Source: an uncultured Acidobacteriota bacterium
Lineage (GTDB): Bacteria > Acidobacteriota > Terriglobia > Terriglobales > Acidobacteriaceae
NCBI GenBank assembly: GCA_903873705.1
Contig: CAIQPK010000077.1
Coordinates: forward strand, 1 to 64,000
Reading direction: 5' to 3'
DNA length: 64,000 nucleotides
In this document: positions 24,238 through 33,161 of the stretch, piece by piece
How the letters are laid out: each line of letters begins with the position of its first letter
How positions within the stretch are numbered: position 1 is the stretch's first letter
Notes under the pieces: generated by a model
What the model was told of the DNA's origin: nothing
What the model saw: the letters and a program-made list of their open reading frames with translations, nothing else
The model's database searches: none
Program-made: the position numbers and the translations under genes

Positions 24238-25080
24238 TCAGCGGTTTTGAAGGGGCCAGAGCAGGTTCATCGGCCCCCTGCCCCTGCCGAGACCGGGAGC
24301 GCTCAGCAGGGCCTGGGTTACAAAAGCCTTCGCCGCGTGCACAGCGGCCTCAGGTGCATCGCCCAACACCAACCGTGCAAGCAGTGCGGAAGAAAACGCG
24401 CAGCCTGTTCCGTGTGTGGATGTGGTATCGATGTGTTCTGCATCGAAGCGTTGGAGCTTCCCGTCTGGTGTCAGCAAGGTATCGACCGGGCGGGAGAGTT
24501 CGCCTCCAGTCGCGACAATGTGGAGGTGCGGGTATCTCTTCCGGAGGGACAGGAGAGCTGCATCAGCCTCGTCTGGGGATCCGGTCGGACAGCCTGACAA
24601 TACCGCCAGTTCAGCGCGGTTCGGTGTGATCCAGTCGACGACGGGCAGGAGCTCCTGCTTCATCGCCTCGACGCCTTCGGCATCCAGCAAAGCTGCGCCG
24701 GAGCTGGAGAGCAGCACCGGATCGAGTACGACCGGGCATCCAGTGGCTCGCCACCCACGTACATGAGATGTGACCGCGCGTACTGCTTCCGCTGTTCCGA
24801 GCATGCCGATCTTGAATCCAGCCGGAGGAAGGTCAGCGTCAAGCGTGCGTAAAGTGGGGCCAATGAGGTCCGGAACGGGAGTGACGGAAACCACTCCTGT
24901 GGTCGATTGGACAGTAAGGGCGGTGATGCAGGCGGTGCCAAACAAGCCAAAAGCGGCAAAAACCTGCAAATCCGCGGTAATTCCGGCCCCCGAGGACGGA
25001 TCGAAGCCGGCAATGGTCAACACGGTTTTGGGTGTCGAATCGGGACAAATAGAGGAATCAAAAGGGATGCCGGAATGCAA
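24238..25080 (-). CDS. thiD: Hydroxymethylpyrimidine/phosphomethylpyrimidine kinase
   Basis: The ribokinase-fold enzyme phosphorylates HMP and HMP-P for thiamine synthesis. Motifs are TVLTIAGFDPSSGAGITADL (N-terminal substrate loop), FKIGMLGTAEAVRAV, PVVLDPVLLSSSGAALLD and DTTSTHGTGCAFSSALLARL (anion hole and catalytic Asp region, here HGTGC). TTG 25080 is chosen as start because AGGGGGAGGGG lies 5 nt upstream, giving 280 aa. A GTG at 25164 in the same frame would add a 28-residue unconserved extension. It is read with thiS. No TPP riboswitch motif is visible upstream. Confidence 0.92.
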   Translation of the reverse strand: MHSGIPFDSSICPDSTPKTVLTIAGFDPSSGAGITADLQVFAAFGLFGTACITALTVQSTTGVVSVTPVPDLIGPTLRTLDADLPPAGFKIGMLGTAEAVRAVTSHVRGWRATGCPVVLDPVLLSSSGAALLDAEGVEAMKQELLPVVDWITPNRAELAVLSGCPTGSPDEADAALLSLRKRYPHLHIVATGGELSRPVDTLLTPDGKLQRFDAEHIDTTSTHGTGCAFSSALLARLVLGDAPEAAVHAAKAFVTQALLSAPGLGRGRGPMNLLWPLQNR

Positions 25081-25241
25081 CGTTTCCCCTCCCCCTGGTG
25101 TCCTACCATATAGCGGTTTTGTGTGCCCATTTTTCGGCACATTTCGATATCTAATCTGTACCACAACCGGGCCCTTTTTGCAATAGCTAAGTGGCTTATA
25201 AATGTTTGACTTAGCTGTTCTTAATTGAGGACAATAGAGAC

Positions 25242-25814
25242 ATGAAACGAAACGTGCAGAAACCGGGTGTGGCCCGGCGATCCACGGGGCGCGGAATGCG
25301 GTTGGGAATGATCGCCGTAGCCATTGGACTTACTGGCGCGGCTCTCGCAAGTACGGTGCCGACAGAGGCCCCTAAGGCTTCCCCCTCGGCAAAACGCTCA
25401 CGCTTTAGTATTGAGACGGGTGTAGCTTCCTGGTACGGCGGTAAGTTCAACGGCCGCAGAACCGCATCGGGTGAGAAGTTCGATATGAACCTCTTCACCT
25501 GCGCTCACCGCAGCCTCCCTCTTGGGAGCTGGGTACGGGTGACCAATCTCCACAACAAGAAATCCGTCCTTCTGCGAGTAAACGACCGGGGGCCGGTGCC
25601 CGAGAACGTGATGCTCGACCTGTCCTACGCCGCCGCTCGAAAGCTCGGGGTTGCTGGACTCGGCAAGGTGAAGCTGGAGCCGCTGCACGCCAATGATCCG
25701 GCTGTATTGGCGCTCAAGCACCAGCAGGTGGAAAGCAAGCGACCCCAGTTGCAGCAGATTGCTTCCACTGCCTCCGGGGTGCCGGTACTGCCGACGATGA
25801 TTGCCTACCGCTAG
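25242..25814 (+). CDS. rlpA: RlpA-family septal ring lytic transglycosylase-like protein
   Basis: The 190-aa protein has an N-terminal hydrophobic segment (LGMIAVAIGLTGAALAST, about residues 21-38), a signal peptide or anchor. A double-psi beta-barrel domain follows: VASWYGGKFNGRRTASGEKF, FTCAHRSLPLGSWVRVTNL and VLLRVNDRGPVPENVMLDLS. Glu and Asp residues in the barrel are those of RlpA enzymes that cut peptidoglycan glycan strands lacking stem peptides. There is no SPOR domain, unlike the E. coli protein, and no clear lipobox. AGGA is 10 nt upstream of the ATG. Confidence 0.88.
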   Translation: MKRNVQKPGVARRSTGRGMRLGMIAVAIGLTGAALASTVPTEAPKASPSAKRSRFSIETGVASWYGGKFNGRRTASGEKFDMNLFTCAHRSLPLGSWVRVTNLHNKKSVLLRVNDRGPVPENVMLDLSYAAARKLGVAGLGKVKLEPLHANDPAVLALKHQQVESKRPQLQQIASTASGVPVLPTMIAYR

Positions 25815-25834
25815 TTCCGTACCCTGAAAACCGG

Positions 25835-26734
25835 CTAAACCGATTGCGGGTCACCATGCGTGACCCGCAAATCGCTTAAGCGCAGTGCCAGCGACTTCGC
25901 TCCGCCGCCACTCTTCAAAAACTCGCCCAGCGATAGCCGGTCGACCGTGAAGCCGTGTGCGGTCAGGGTAGCCGTGAGGTCGTCGCTGATCTCACCGGTG
26001 AAGAGCCGTTTGCCGACGTTGAGCGATGAGCAAGCCAGCCGGGTGGCATCGTGCTCGCTTACCGCAATGCGCTTCTCTGCCGGGAAGGCCGCTTCGATCT
26101 GCGCGAGCGAGGCAGCGTCGAAGGCTCCCGGGTAGTAGAGCAGGTGCCCGTCGGACAGTGGCGCGAAACAGGTGTCCAGGTGATAGAAGCGCGGGTCGAC
26201 CAGGTGCAGGGAGTGCACGGGGACGTGCCACGCGTCGGCGATGTGCCGGTGGGAGGAGCGGCAGGTGCGCACGCCATGGGCAGCCCAAAGCTCAGTGCCC
26301 TCGGCGTTGAAGAGTATGTCGCCTTCACCTTCGAAGGCGGTCTCGCGCGGCGTGTTCCAGATGAGGAAGCCGTGCTGCTCCATCCAGGTGCGGAGGTGGG
26401 GCGTTTCGGCCTGGCGCTGCGGACAGCTGAAGCTGGCCAGTGCGCTCATGCCGTGGTGTACGAGGGCGCCGTGGCCGAGGAAGGTCATGTCCGGGCATCC
26501 GGGCTCGGGATGCACCAGGCGGACGTCTGCGACGGTCTGCAGCGCGGTGTAGAGTGCCTTCCACTGCGTGAAGGCAAGGTCGCGTGAGCAGCGATGCAGG
26601 TTGTTCGCCATCCAGGGATTGATGGCGTAATCCACGTCATACCACTGCGGCGGACACATCAGGAATGTGGGGCGGGTAAAGTGCGGGGTGGAGGCTGGGG
26701 AGGGGGTCGCTAAAGCAATGATGCTGGATGACAT
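25835..26734 (-). CDS. Amidinotransferase-fold (DDAH/arginine dihydrolase-like) protein, catalytic Cys replaced by Ser
   Basis: About 299 aa from ATG 26734; GTG 26770 would add 12 residues. The pentein-fold markers are FLMCPPQWYDVDYAINPWM, FEGEGDILF and FYHLDTCFAPL (catalytic His). Such enzymes hydrolyse arginine or methylated arginines, or transfer amidino groups, through a C-terminal cysteine in an S-G-G-G-x-x-C context. Here that segment reads LKSGGGAKSLALRLSD, so the cysteine position is Ser (codon TCG). It may be a non-hydrolytic homologue, or a nearby residue may substitute. It is followed 20 nt later by the convergent rlpA end. Confidence 0.75.
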   Translation of the reverse strand: MSSSIIALATPSPASTPHFTRPTFLMCPPQWYDVDYAINPWMANNLHRCSRDLAFTQWKALYTALQTVADVRLVHPEPGCPDMTFLGHGALVHHGMSALASFSCPQRQAETPHLRTWMEQHGFLIWNTPRETAFEGEGDILFNAEGTELWAAHGVRTCRSSHRHIADAWHVPVHSLHLVDPRFYHLDTCFAPLSDGHLLYYPGAFDAASLAQIEAAFPAEKRIAVSEHDATRLACSSLNVGKRLFTGEISDDLTATLTAHGFTVDRLSLGEFLKSGGGAKSLALRLSDLRVTHGDPQSV

Positions 26735-26760
26735 AAAAACTGGGTCCTGCTTTCCGTCGA

Positions 26761-26773
26761 AGAGTGTCACTCT
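26761..26773. promoter_or_regulatory. Small palindromes upstream of the amidinotransferase-fold gene
   Basis: AGAGTG-T-CACTCT (26761-26773) overlaps CTCCGGAG (26771-26778), just upstream of the preferred ATG at 26734. They could be operators or part of the 5' leader. There is no direct support for function. Confidence 0.25.
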
Positions 26774-26919
26774 CCGGAGGCCGTTTCGTCAAGAGACAAA
26801 GGTGTTACTTTTGATTCTTTTCGGGGTATCGGCCCGAGCACATCGCAACGTTAGATGCACGCCGTGAAAACCCGGTGAAAACAGGAACAAATCAGTAGAA
26901 AACTGACTCAAAATAGAAC

Positions 26920-26940
26920 ACCCGCCGGCAACCGGCGGGT
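26920..26940 (-). terminator. Intrinsic terminator after the outer-membrane-like gene
   Basis: ACCCGCCGG (26920-26928) and CCGGCGGGT (26932-26940) form a perfect 9-bp GC-rich stem with a 3-nt loop. On the minus strand it is followed by GTTCTATTTTG, a weak U-tract. It lies 24 nt beyond the stop codon at 26965. Confidence 0.8.
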
Positions 26941-26964
26941 CTCGTATAACGACACAAAAGCGTT

Positions 26965-28665
26965 CTAGAAGTTGAAAGCGAAGCCGCCCTGTATGGCACG
27001 GGGCGCCTGCGCGAGATACAACAGGTGACCATCACTAGAAACGACGGGCTGATAACCCTGCGCGAGCAGGTTGGTGGCTTCGATGACGGCATCAATGCCA
27101 TCCGGTATCCAGCGTCCGCACCACAGACGCTGCCGCACATAGACGCCGAGATAAGCATCCTGATCCGGTGCATTGAAGGCGTTGACCTGGGTTAGCGTGT
27201 GTTCGGGCTGCCAATGGTACTGGCCGCGAACCTCGGTGCCCGTCTTGAGGATCCTGCCGCGCAAAGAAGCGCTGGCAGCATAAGTGTTGCGGGAAACGAT
27301 GCCGCCCCCGGCGCTCGCAATGGTGGCTCCGTCGGCCATGCGGCTGACCAGGGCTGTGCCAAGGTCGTAGCCCACGAAGGCGGTTAATGAAGGCGTGATG
27401 GGCTGGCTAAGCGAGACGCTGGCGCCGTGGCCGGTGTAGCTTGCCGCGCTGAGCGCAAAGCTTGCCGTGGTGGAGTCGGCCAGCACCGCCGCGGCGTCGT
27501 GGTCGGCGTGGGTAAGTACGCCATCGCCGTTGATGCCGACATTATCCAACTTGTCCGTGTAGACGGCGGCCTGCAAGACGCGGCTGCCCAGTTTATGGCT
27601 AATCGAGAGTTCGTGGTGGCTTCCCTTGTTGCTCAGCGGACGGCCGGTTCCGTCAGTCAAGACGCGCAGAACGGGCTTCAGCTGGTCGAGGTCCTCGGAA
27701 CTCTGCAGGTCGCGCCCTGCTGCGAAGCGATACTCCACCAGCGTGCCCGCGCCGGTGCGCACGGTCAGCTTCATGTAGGGCTGCGCAGAAAACCGGGTGT
27801 ACTTCAGATGGTCAGCCTTCAAGAGCGACCCGGCATCAAGAACGGCTGCATCCCCAAACTTGAATACCTGCGTGCTGGCAAGCCGCATCACCGTGGCGCC
27901 GTTGGAAAAGCCGTCGGTGAGCTCGGGATGGGATTGATAGCTGGTAACCAGCCTGCTGCTTCCGCCGAAGATGGAGCGGCGCTCATAGCCGGCGACGACT
28001 TCTGCCGATGGCGCAACCAGAAATGGCGCGCGCGAGCCGGCCACGTCGGCCCGCAGGACGGTGCCGTCGCCGTTTTCAATGGTCCGATCGATAAGGACAA
28101 TCTGGTGCATACCGCCCTGCCCCAGCCCGCCGTCGCCACTGGTGACGCTGAGCCGCGCGTGGGTCTTGGCGCGGTGGGAGTTGTCGGCACTGGAGGAAAC
28201 GAGGACGGTGCTGTCGTCGACCAGGCGCAGCAGCGGCCGGTTGGCTGGCGAGCGCAGGGTCCACTTCCAATCATCAGCCGGCTCGCTGGCGCGGCGCTTT
28301 TGGGCGGGAAGCCAGTTTTCGGCTTCGTAAAGCGTACTCATTGTCAGGTTGATTATGGCCTGTGCGCCGGCCTGGAGACTGACGTTCTGGCGCTGTGCAG
28401 GGAGGAAAAACGCCGCTGTGGCGCGCAGGTGATAGCGCCCGGGTGTAATGCTGGGGATGATGTAGCGACCGTGATTATCGGTCAGGGCGCTGGCGATCTC
28501 GGTGGCATCGGCGGTTAGCACTTCTACCAGCGCGCCCATTTGGGGAACGCCCTGCGCATCGCGCACGACGCCGCTCAGCATGGCGCTGCTGGACGCAGCA
28601 AAACCTGGCTTCGCCAACGGCATCATCAGCGCCAGCATCGTCAACAAACTGGTTCGGTTCCGCAT
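26965..28665 (-). CDS. Carboxypeptidase-regulatory-like / outer-membrane beta-barrel-like protein
   Basis: From ATG 28665 (GAGGG 9 nt upstream) the 566-aa protein has a signal peptide (SLLTMLALMMPLAKPGFA). A CarboxypepD_reg-like beta-sandwich follows (about residues 27-105: LSGVVRDAQGVPQMGALVEV, NHGRYIIPSITPGRYHLRAT), then a long region of alternating strands ending in AIQGGFAFNF. The terminal Phe is an outer-membrane barrel signature. It resembles acidobacterial TonB-receptor-like proteins but has no visible plug domain or TonB box, so a non-TonB barrel is possible. It is encoded downstream of the GWxTD gene on the same strand. Confidence 0.7.
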   Translation of the reverse strand: MRNRTSLLTMLALMMPLAKPGFAASSSAMLSGVVRDAQGVPQMGALVEVLTADATEIASALTDNHGRYIIPSITPGRYHLRATAAFFLPAQRQNVSLQAGAQAIINLTMSTLYEAENWLPAQKRRASEPADDWKWTLRSPANRPLLRLVDDSTVLVSSSADNSHRAKTHARLSVTSGDGGLGQGGMHQIVLIDRTIENGDGTVLRADVAGSRAPFLVAPSAEVVAGYERRSIFGGSSRLVTSYQSHPELTDGFSNGATVMRLASTQVFKFGDAAVLDAGSLLKADHLKYTRFSAQPYMKLTVRTGAGTLVEYRFAAGRDLQSSEDLDQLKPVLRVLTDGTGRPLSNKGSHHELSISHKLGSRVLQAAVYTDKLDNVGINGDGVLTHADHDAAAVLADSTTASFALSAASYTGHGASVSLSQPITPSLTAFVGYDLGTALVSRMADGATIASAGGGIVSRNTYAASASLRGRILKTGTEVRGQYHWQPEHTLTQVNAFNAPDQDAYLGVYVRQRLWCGRWIPDGIDAVIEATNLLAQGYQPVVSSDGHLLYLAQAPRAIQGGFAFNF

Positions 28666-28819
28666 TACCCGCGCCCTCATTCTGCTTGCGCGCTCACTGC
28701 TCTCCGAAAATGCCTCTGCCTGGGAACGACCATCGCGTGTGTTTCCTGCGTGGTCTTCTTGCCCAAATCCGGCAGAAGCGGGACCCTTGCTTCTACTGCT
28801 CGTCATTCTACCGCTAAGT

Positions 28820-30589
28820 CTACTGTTCGACCACAAACGGGGCCGTTTCGGCGATTTCCTGCTTGGAATTACCGTCGTTCACCTTGATGGTGACCGAATA
28901 CCTGCCCGGCTGCAGACTGGCCAGCGGAAGGCTCTTTTCAAGGGTTAGCTGGTCTGCATTGGGGTTCAGCTTGGACGCGCTTTCCGAGGTGTCCAGAATG
29001 CGCTTGTTGGTTGCCGTGTCCAGAATCTGGTACTCGATGGTGGCATTGTTCTGCTTGTTTTCACCGATGCCCAGGTTATAGACCTGCATCCAGAAGTTCA
29101 GGTTCTGGCCGCGATGGAAGACGACCGGAGTGGTCACTGTGGGCGGCACGCGCGGACGGATCTTGGTGTTGCCGATTACGAAGTTGCCCAGGCTGACGTC
29201 CTTGGACGGCACGCGCTCCATCAGGTCCGCCAGGATAAGGGAGGACGAAGACAGGCGGTCGTCATCGTACTTGGGCACGTTGACGCTGCGCTTCCAGATT
29301 CCGATGTGTTCCGGGTTATTCACGTCTTTGATGGCGATTTCGACTTTGTACAGGCCGGGACGGAGCGGCAGGGCCTTCCAGTAAACCGAAACTTCCTGCT
29401 GCTTGCGGTCAAGCAGGTCGCTGGAGGTTTCCACCTTCACAGTCTCCTCGAACGTCTGCACGGCGCGGTGATTGAGGGTCGAAACGCGGCCAAGGATGTT
29501 GACGGTGGCGGTGGCATAGCCGTCCTTGTTGCTGAACGTCATGTCCTTGTTTCGGATCTGCAGGGTGAGCGGCACCATGACAGTGTCATTGGTGAGCTTG
29601 ACGTAGTCGGTGCGGACGTCGAAAAGGAACGGCGGACCGGATAGCACGGTGGACTTGGTTAGAAATTGATCCAGGTCGGCAAACTTGACCGGCGGCGGAG
29701 AGAAGATTTTGGAGAAGGTGTCCAGGCGGTCGAACTGCTTCCCCTGTTCGGCGTCGGACATCGGTCCTGGGCCGAGTTGTTCCCCGCCATTGGCGCCGCT
29801 CATGCGCTCCTGCTGGCTGGACTTGCCCATGCTCTCGTAGAGTGTGGGGCCGGCGCCCGGAACGTGCTTGAGGGCATCTTTTTCGGAACGGTCGATGGTG
29901 GCGTGGTACTCGCCGCACATGCAGCTGTCGACGAACTCGATCTCTACGTTCTCGCCGATGCCGTCCAGGTACCGGTAGTTCCATATCTCGAACGGAAAGG
30001 TCGATGTGCTGCCGCCACCTTCCTGCGTGGTGCGCTGGTACTGGCCGCCAGAGGGGTGAGAGTCGATGCTGTCGGGTTTACCGTACGCGATGTAGATGTG
30101 GCCGCGGTCCGTGCGCCAACCGGGGACGCCGGCGGCGAAATGCTCGTTGGCGTAGGCGATGCGCAGGTAATGCTGTTCGCGGAACTCATTTTCGGGGGAG
30201 TCGGGGTTGGGATTGCGGCGAAGCCAGAACTGCTCGATGAATTGTTCGCGCTCTTCCTCGTTAGAGAGGTTTTTGAACGCACGGGCCTCTTCGTCGGTGA
30301 TGATCCACTTGACGTCTTCGTTGAGCCACTTCTTGTCTTCAGGCGAAAGCTCGTGGGTGAGGGCTTTGCGGCGGTTGCGTTCGTCACGGTCGCTGAGGCG
30401 GCGCTTCAGCGGGTCAGGCCGTTCTTCGATCGGGTCGGTCTTGTCAACCCCGCCCTTGTCTGCGCCCCCATTGACTGTCGGGTTCTGCCCGGCATTTCCG
30501 CCCTTGGCGGGTGCCTGGGCACGCGCTGCGGCAGAGCCACTCGTAAGCAGCAGAACGAGTGAAAGGGAGATCAACAAACGAAGACGCAT
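28820..30589 (-). CDS. GWxTD domain-containing secreted protein
   Basis: From ATG 30589 (CAGGAG upstream) the product is 589 aa with a signal peptide (LRLLISLSLVLLLTSGSAAA). The GWxTD domain occupies about residues 75-230: EEREQFIEQFWLRRNPNPDS, PGWRTDRGHIYIAYGKPDSI and FEIWNYRYL. The C-terminal half is beta-rich (VMVPLTLQIRNKDM, LRPGLYKVEIAIKD, LASLQPGRYSVTIKVND), consistent with Ig-like sandwiches. The family is typical of Acidobacteriota and Bacteroidota; its biochemical role is unknown. It probably forms a unit with the gene at 26965-28665, 154 nt downstream. Confidence 0.9.
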   Translation of the reverse strand: MRLRLLISLSLVLLLTSGSAAARAQAPAKGGNAGQNPTVNGGADKGGVDKTDPIEERPDPLKRRLSDRDERNRRKALTHELSPEDKKWLNEDVKWIITDEEARAFKNLSNEEEREQFIEQFWLRRNPNPDSPENEFREQHYLRIAYANEHFAAGVPGWRTDRGHIYIAYGKPDSIDSHPSGGQYQRTTQEGGGSTSTFPFEIWNYRYLDGIGENVEIEFVDSCMCGEYHATIDRSEKDALKHVPGAGPTLYESMGKSSQQERMSGANGGEQLGPGPMSDAEQGKQFDRLDTFSKIFSPPPVKFADLDQFLTKSTVLSGPPFLFDVRTDYVKLTNDTVMVPLTLQIRNKDMTFSNKDGYATATVNILGRVSTLNHRAVQTFEETVKVETSSDLLDRKQQEVSVYWKALPLRPGLYKVEIAIKDVNNPEHIGIWKRSVNVPKYDDDRLSSSSLILADLMERVPSKDVSLGNFVIGNTKIRPRVPPTVTTPVVFHRGQNLNFWMQVYNLGIGENKQNNATIEYQILDTATNKRILDTSESASKLNPNADQLTLEKSLPLASLQPGRYSVTIKVNDGNSKQEIAETAPFVVEQ

Positions 30590-30748
30590 GGCCGTACTCC
30601 TGTTCCAGAAACACAATGCAGACACGCCCCTCATTCTATTCTCCATTTCGGCCCTGCACAAGGATTTCGGTCAACCGGTTGTGACCAGCGGGAGCCCCGC
30701 TGCTGCTATGATTTACGCATCGAGATGACATTTGCTTCATCGTATTGG

Positions 30749-30778
30749 ACGTTGCCGTTTCAGCTTCGTTTGCAACGT
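30749..30778. promoter_or_regulatory. Inverted repeat in the MacA-like gene's upstream region
   Basis: ACGTTGC (30749-30755) and GCAACGT (30772-30778) are perfect arms separated by 16 nt, about 100 nt before ATG 30876. This could be an operator for a dimeric regulator of the efflux genes. The 286-nt interval 30590-30875 holds no other clear element. Confidence 0.3.
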
Positions 30779-30875
30779 TAGCGGAACCAAACCGGACACA
30801 TCGTCGTATGTCACTTTGCGCGTAGTCGTTGGGGGACGAATTTCCTAGATAACCCACCAATGAGAGAAAGCTGGA

Positions 30876-32261
30876 ATGAGCCTCAAAAAGATTATCGCCA
30901 TCGTCGTGGTTGCCCTGGTCCTGGTTGGAGTGGTCGCGGGCACCATTATCCATGCCCGTTCGAGCGTGCTGGCTGTCAGCACCGGCAAGGCCAGTAAGCA
31001 GGACCTGGTATCGGTCGTCAGCGGAACCGGCCAGATCAAGCCCAAGACCTATGTGAACGTCGGCGCTACCGCCTTCGGCCGCATCACGCACCTGTACGTG
31101 AAGGAAGGCGATCACGTGAAGGCCGGCCAGTTGGTGGCTACGGTCGAAAGCGAGCAGCCAGCGTCCGCCGTGCAGGCCCAGCAGGCTACCATCGCCTCAA
31201 ACCGAACCACGGTTGAGTCCTACCAGGCCGCGGAGAAGACGGCCGAGGCCAATGTCGCCCAGGCTCAGGCCGACCTCGAACAGAAGAAGTTCGACTACCA
31301 GCGAGCTGAGCAGCTTTACCAGGAAAAGCTGATCGCCAAGCAGGATTTTGACGCCAAGAAGGCAGCCTATGATGTTTCGATCGCTACGGTGGCGCAACGC
31401 AAGGCGGCCGTAGCGCAGTCGCAGGCGCAGACGGCCAGCTCACGCAGCCAGGTGTCGCAATCGGAAGCGATGTTGCGGGGCAATAACTACAACCTGGGAC
31501 TTACCCAGAGCAAGGCGCCCTTTGATGCGCTGGTGACAAACGTCCCGGTGCGCGAGGGCGAAACTGTGGTTCTCGGCATCCAGAACGCACAGGGTTCGAC
31601 GCTGATGACGCTGGCCGATATGTCCGTTATTACGGCTGAAGTGAAGGTGGACGAGACCGACATCGTGAACGTGGCGATGAATCAGCCGGTCGACGTGACA
31701 GTGGATGCCCTTCCCGGCCGGGTTTTCAAAGGCCATGTCACCGAAGTGGGCGACCAGGCGCTGCTGCGCACCACCGGTGTGGCGACGTCGCAGTCGACCA
31801 CGGGAGCGGAAGAGGCCAAGGACTTCAAAGTCGTCGTGACGTTGGACCAGGCGAGCGATGATCTGCGCCCAGGCCTTTCGACCACCGCCAAGATCACCAC
31901 GGCACACAAGACCGACACCTTGATCATTCCGATTCAATCGCTGGTACAGCGCGACCTGGCTGCCGAGCAGGACCTCTTCAAGGCCAACGGCAAAGCCCCG
32001 ACTACCGCTCCGACCAAGAAGCCCGTCCTGGTGCAAGGTGTCTACCAGCTGCAGACCACGGGCGGCAAGCTGCGCGTCAACTTCGTTCCCGTTGCCACCG
32101 GCATCACCGGGGCGACGGATATCGAGGTGATTTCGGGGCTGAAGGATGGCGACGAAATCGTGACGGGCCGCTACAAGGTGCTGCGCACTCTGAAGAGCGG
32201 AACCACCGTTAAACGCGACAACTCCATCCAGACCACGCCGGATGAGGAAGACAAGTCCTAG
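30876..32261 (+). CDS. MacA-like periplasmic adaptor (HlyD family)
   Basis: The 461-aa protein has an N-terminal membrane anchor ([19 protein letters not shown]). A lipoyl half-motif follows ([20 protein letters not shown]), then an alpha-helical hairpin (about residues 90-190: [40 protein letters not shown]), the second lipoyl half ([18 protein letters not shown]) and beta-barrel domains. Such adaptors link an inner-membrane MacB-type ABC pump to an outer-membrane channel. The ATPase gene follows by 71 nt, but no MacB permease is next to it. An insert rich in Thr/Pro/Lys ([10 protein letters not shown]) is present in the membrane-proximal domain. Confidence 0.87.
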   Translation: MSLKKIIAIVVVALVLVGVVAGTIIHARSSVLAVSTGKASKQDLVSVVSGTGQIKPKTYVNVGATAFGRITHLYVKEGDHVKAGQLVATVESEQPASAVQAQQATIASNRTTVESYQAAEKTAEANVAQAQADLEQKKFDYQRAEQLYQEKLIAKQDFDAKKAAYDVSIATVAQRKAAVAQSQAQTASSRSQVSQSEAMLRGNNYNLGLTQSKAPFDALVTNVPVREGETVVLGIQNAQGSTLMTLADMSVITAEVKVDETDIVNVAMNQPVDVTVDALPGRVFKGHVTEVGDQALLRTTGVATSQSTTGAEEAKDFKVVVTLDQASDDLRPGLSTTAKITTAHKTDTLIIPIQSLVQRDLAAEQDLFKANGKAPTTAPTKKPVLVQGVYQLQTTGGKLRVNFVPVATGITGATDIEVISGLKDGDEIVTGRYKVLRTLKSGTTVKRDNSIQTTPDEEDKS

Positions 32262-32332
32262 CGCCCCTCTACGCGCCTCAACATGCCCATGGCGGGCACC
32301 ATCGTTTCGCGCAACATCTTCAAGGAGCCTTC

Positions 32333-33106
32333 ATGGCGGCAACAGTTACACCCGTTCCGGAGCGCATCGGCGCTAACGCCGACGGCCCTCATGCCGGCGA
32401 CGTCATCGTCACCAATAACATCTGGAAGACCTACGAGATGGGTGACCAGGAAGTCCATGCCCTGCGTGGCGTCGACATCCGCATCAAGCATAACGAGTAC
32501 GTCGCCATCATGGGCCCTTCGGGTTCCGGCAAGTCCACGTTGATGAACCTGCTGGGCTGCCTGGACTCGCCAACGAAGGGCAAGTACTGGCTGAACGGTC
32601 ACGACGTCTCCGAGCTGAACGACGACGAGCTCGCCCGCATCCGCAACAAGGAGATCGGCTTCGTCTTCCAGACCTTTAACCTGCTGGCCCGCGCCACGTC
32701 GCTACATAACGTGGAGCTGCCGCTGATCTACAACGGCACCCCCGCTGCCGCCCGCATCGAGCGCGCCCGGGAAGTGCTCACGCAGGTCGGTCTGGAAGCC
32801 CGCATGGACCACAAGCCCAACGAGCTCTCCGGCGGTCAACGCCAGCGCGTGGCGATTGCCCGCGCGCTGGTCAACAAGCCCTCCATCATCCTGGCTGACG
32901 AGCCTACCGGCAACCTTGACTCAAAGACGTCGGTTGAAATCATGGCCCTGTTCGACGACCTGCACGCCAAGGGCAACACCATCATCCTCGTCACCCACGA
33001 GCCTGATATCGCGGAGTTTGCGCACCGCATCATTTCGATCCGCGACGGCTCCGTAGCGTCGGACGGCCCATCCCATAGGGTGGCAGGCATTCACGATTCA
33101 CGTTAG
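32333..33106 (+). CDS. ABC transporter ATP-binding protein (MacB/LolD type)
   Basis: The 257-aa ATPase has Walker A (GPSGSGKST), Q-loop ([20 protein letters not shown]), signature ([17 protein letters not shown]), Walker B and D-loop ([15 protein letters not shown]) and H-loop (TIILVTHEP). [16 protein letters not shown] is characteristic of the MacB/LolD/SalX group that works mechanically with extracytoplasmic loops. A short N-terminal tail precedes the domain. It is a stand-alone ATPase, so it needs a permease encoded elsewhere. AAGGAG is 8 nt upstream of the ATG. Confidence 0.92.
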   Translation: MAATVTPVPERIGANADGPHAGDVIVTNNIWKTYEMGDQEVHALRGVDIRIKHNEYVAIMGPSGSGKSTLMNLLGCLDSPTKGKYWLNGHDVSELNDDELARIRNKEIGFVFQTFNLLARATSLHNVELPLIYNGTPAAARIERAREVLTQVGLEARMDHKPNELSGGQRQRVAIARALVNKPSIILADEPTGNLDSKTSVEIMALFDDLHAKGNTIILVTHEPDIAEFAHRIISIRDGSVASDGPSHRVAGIHDSR

Positions 33107-33161
33107 TCGTGCGCTGCGGGGCTGCATACGTCTGAGTGTCTGGCGCATCTAAACTGGTGTG

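Noticed and set aside
25081-25241. TPP riboswitch upstream of thiD
   Set aside because: No CUGAGA or ACCUGAU-type conserved blocks are seen in either orientation.
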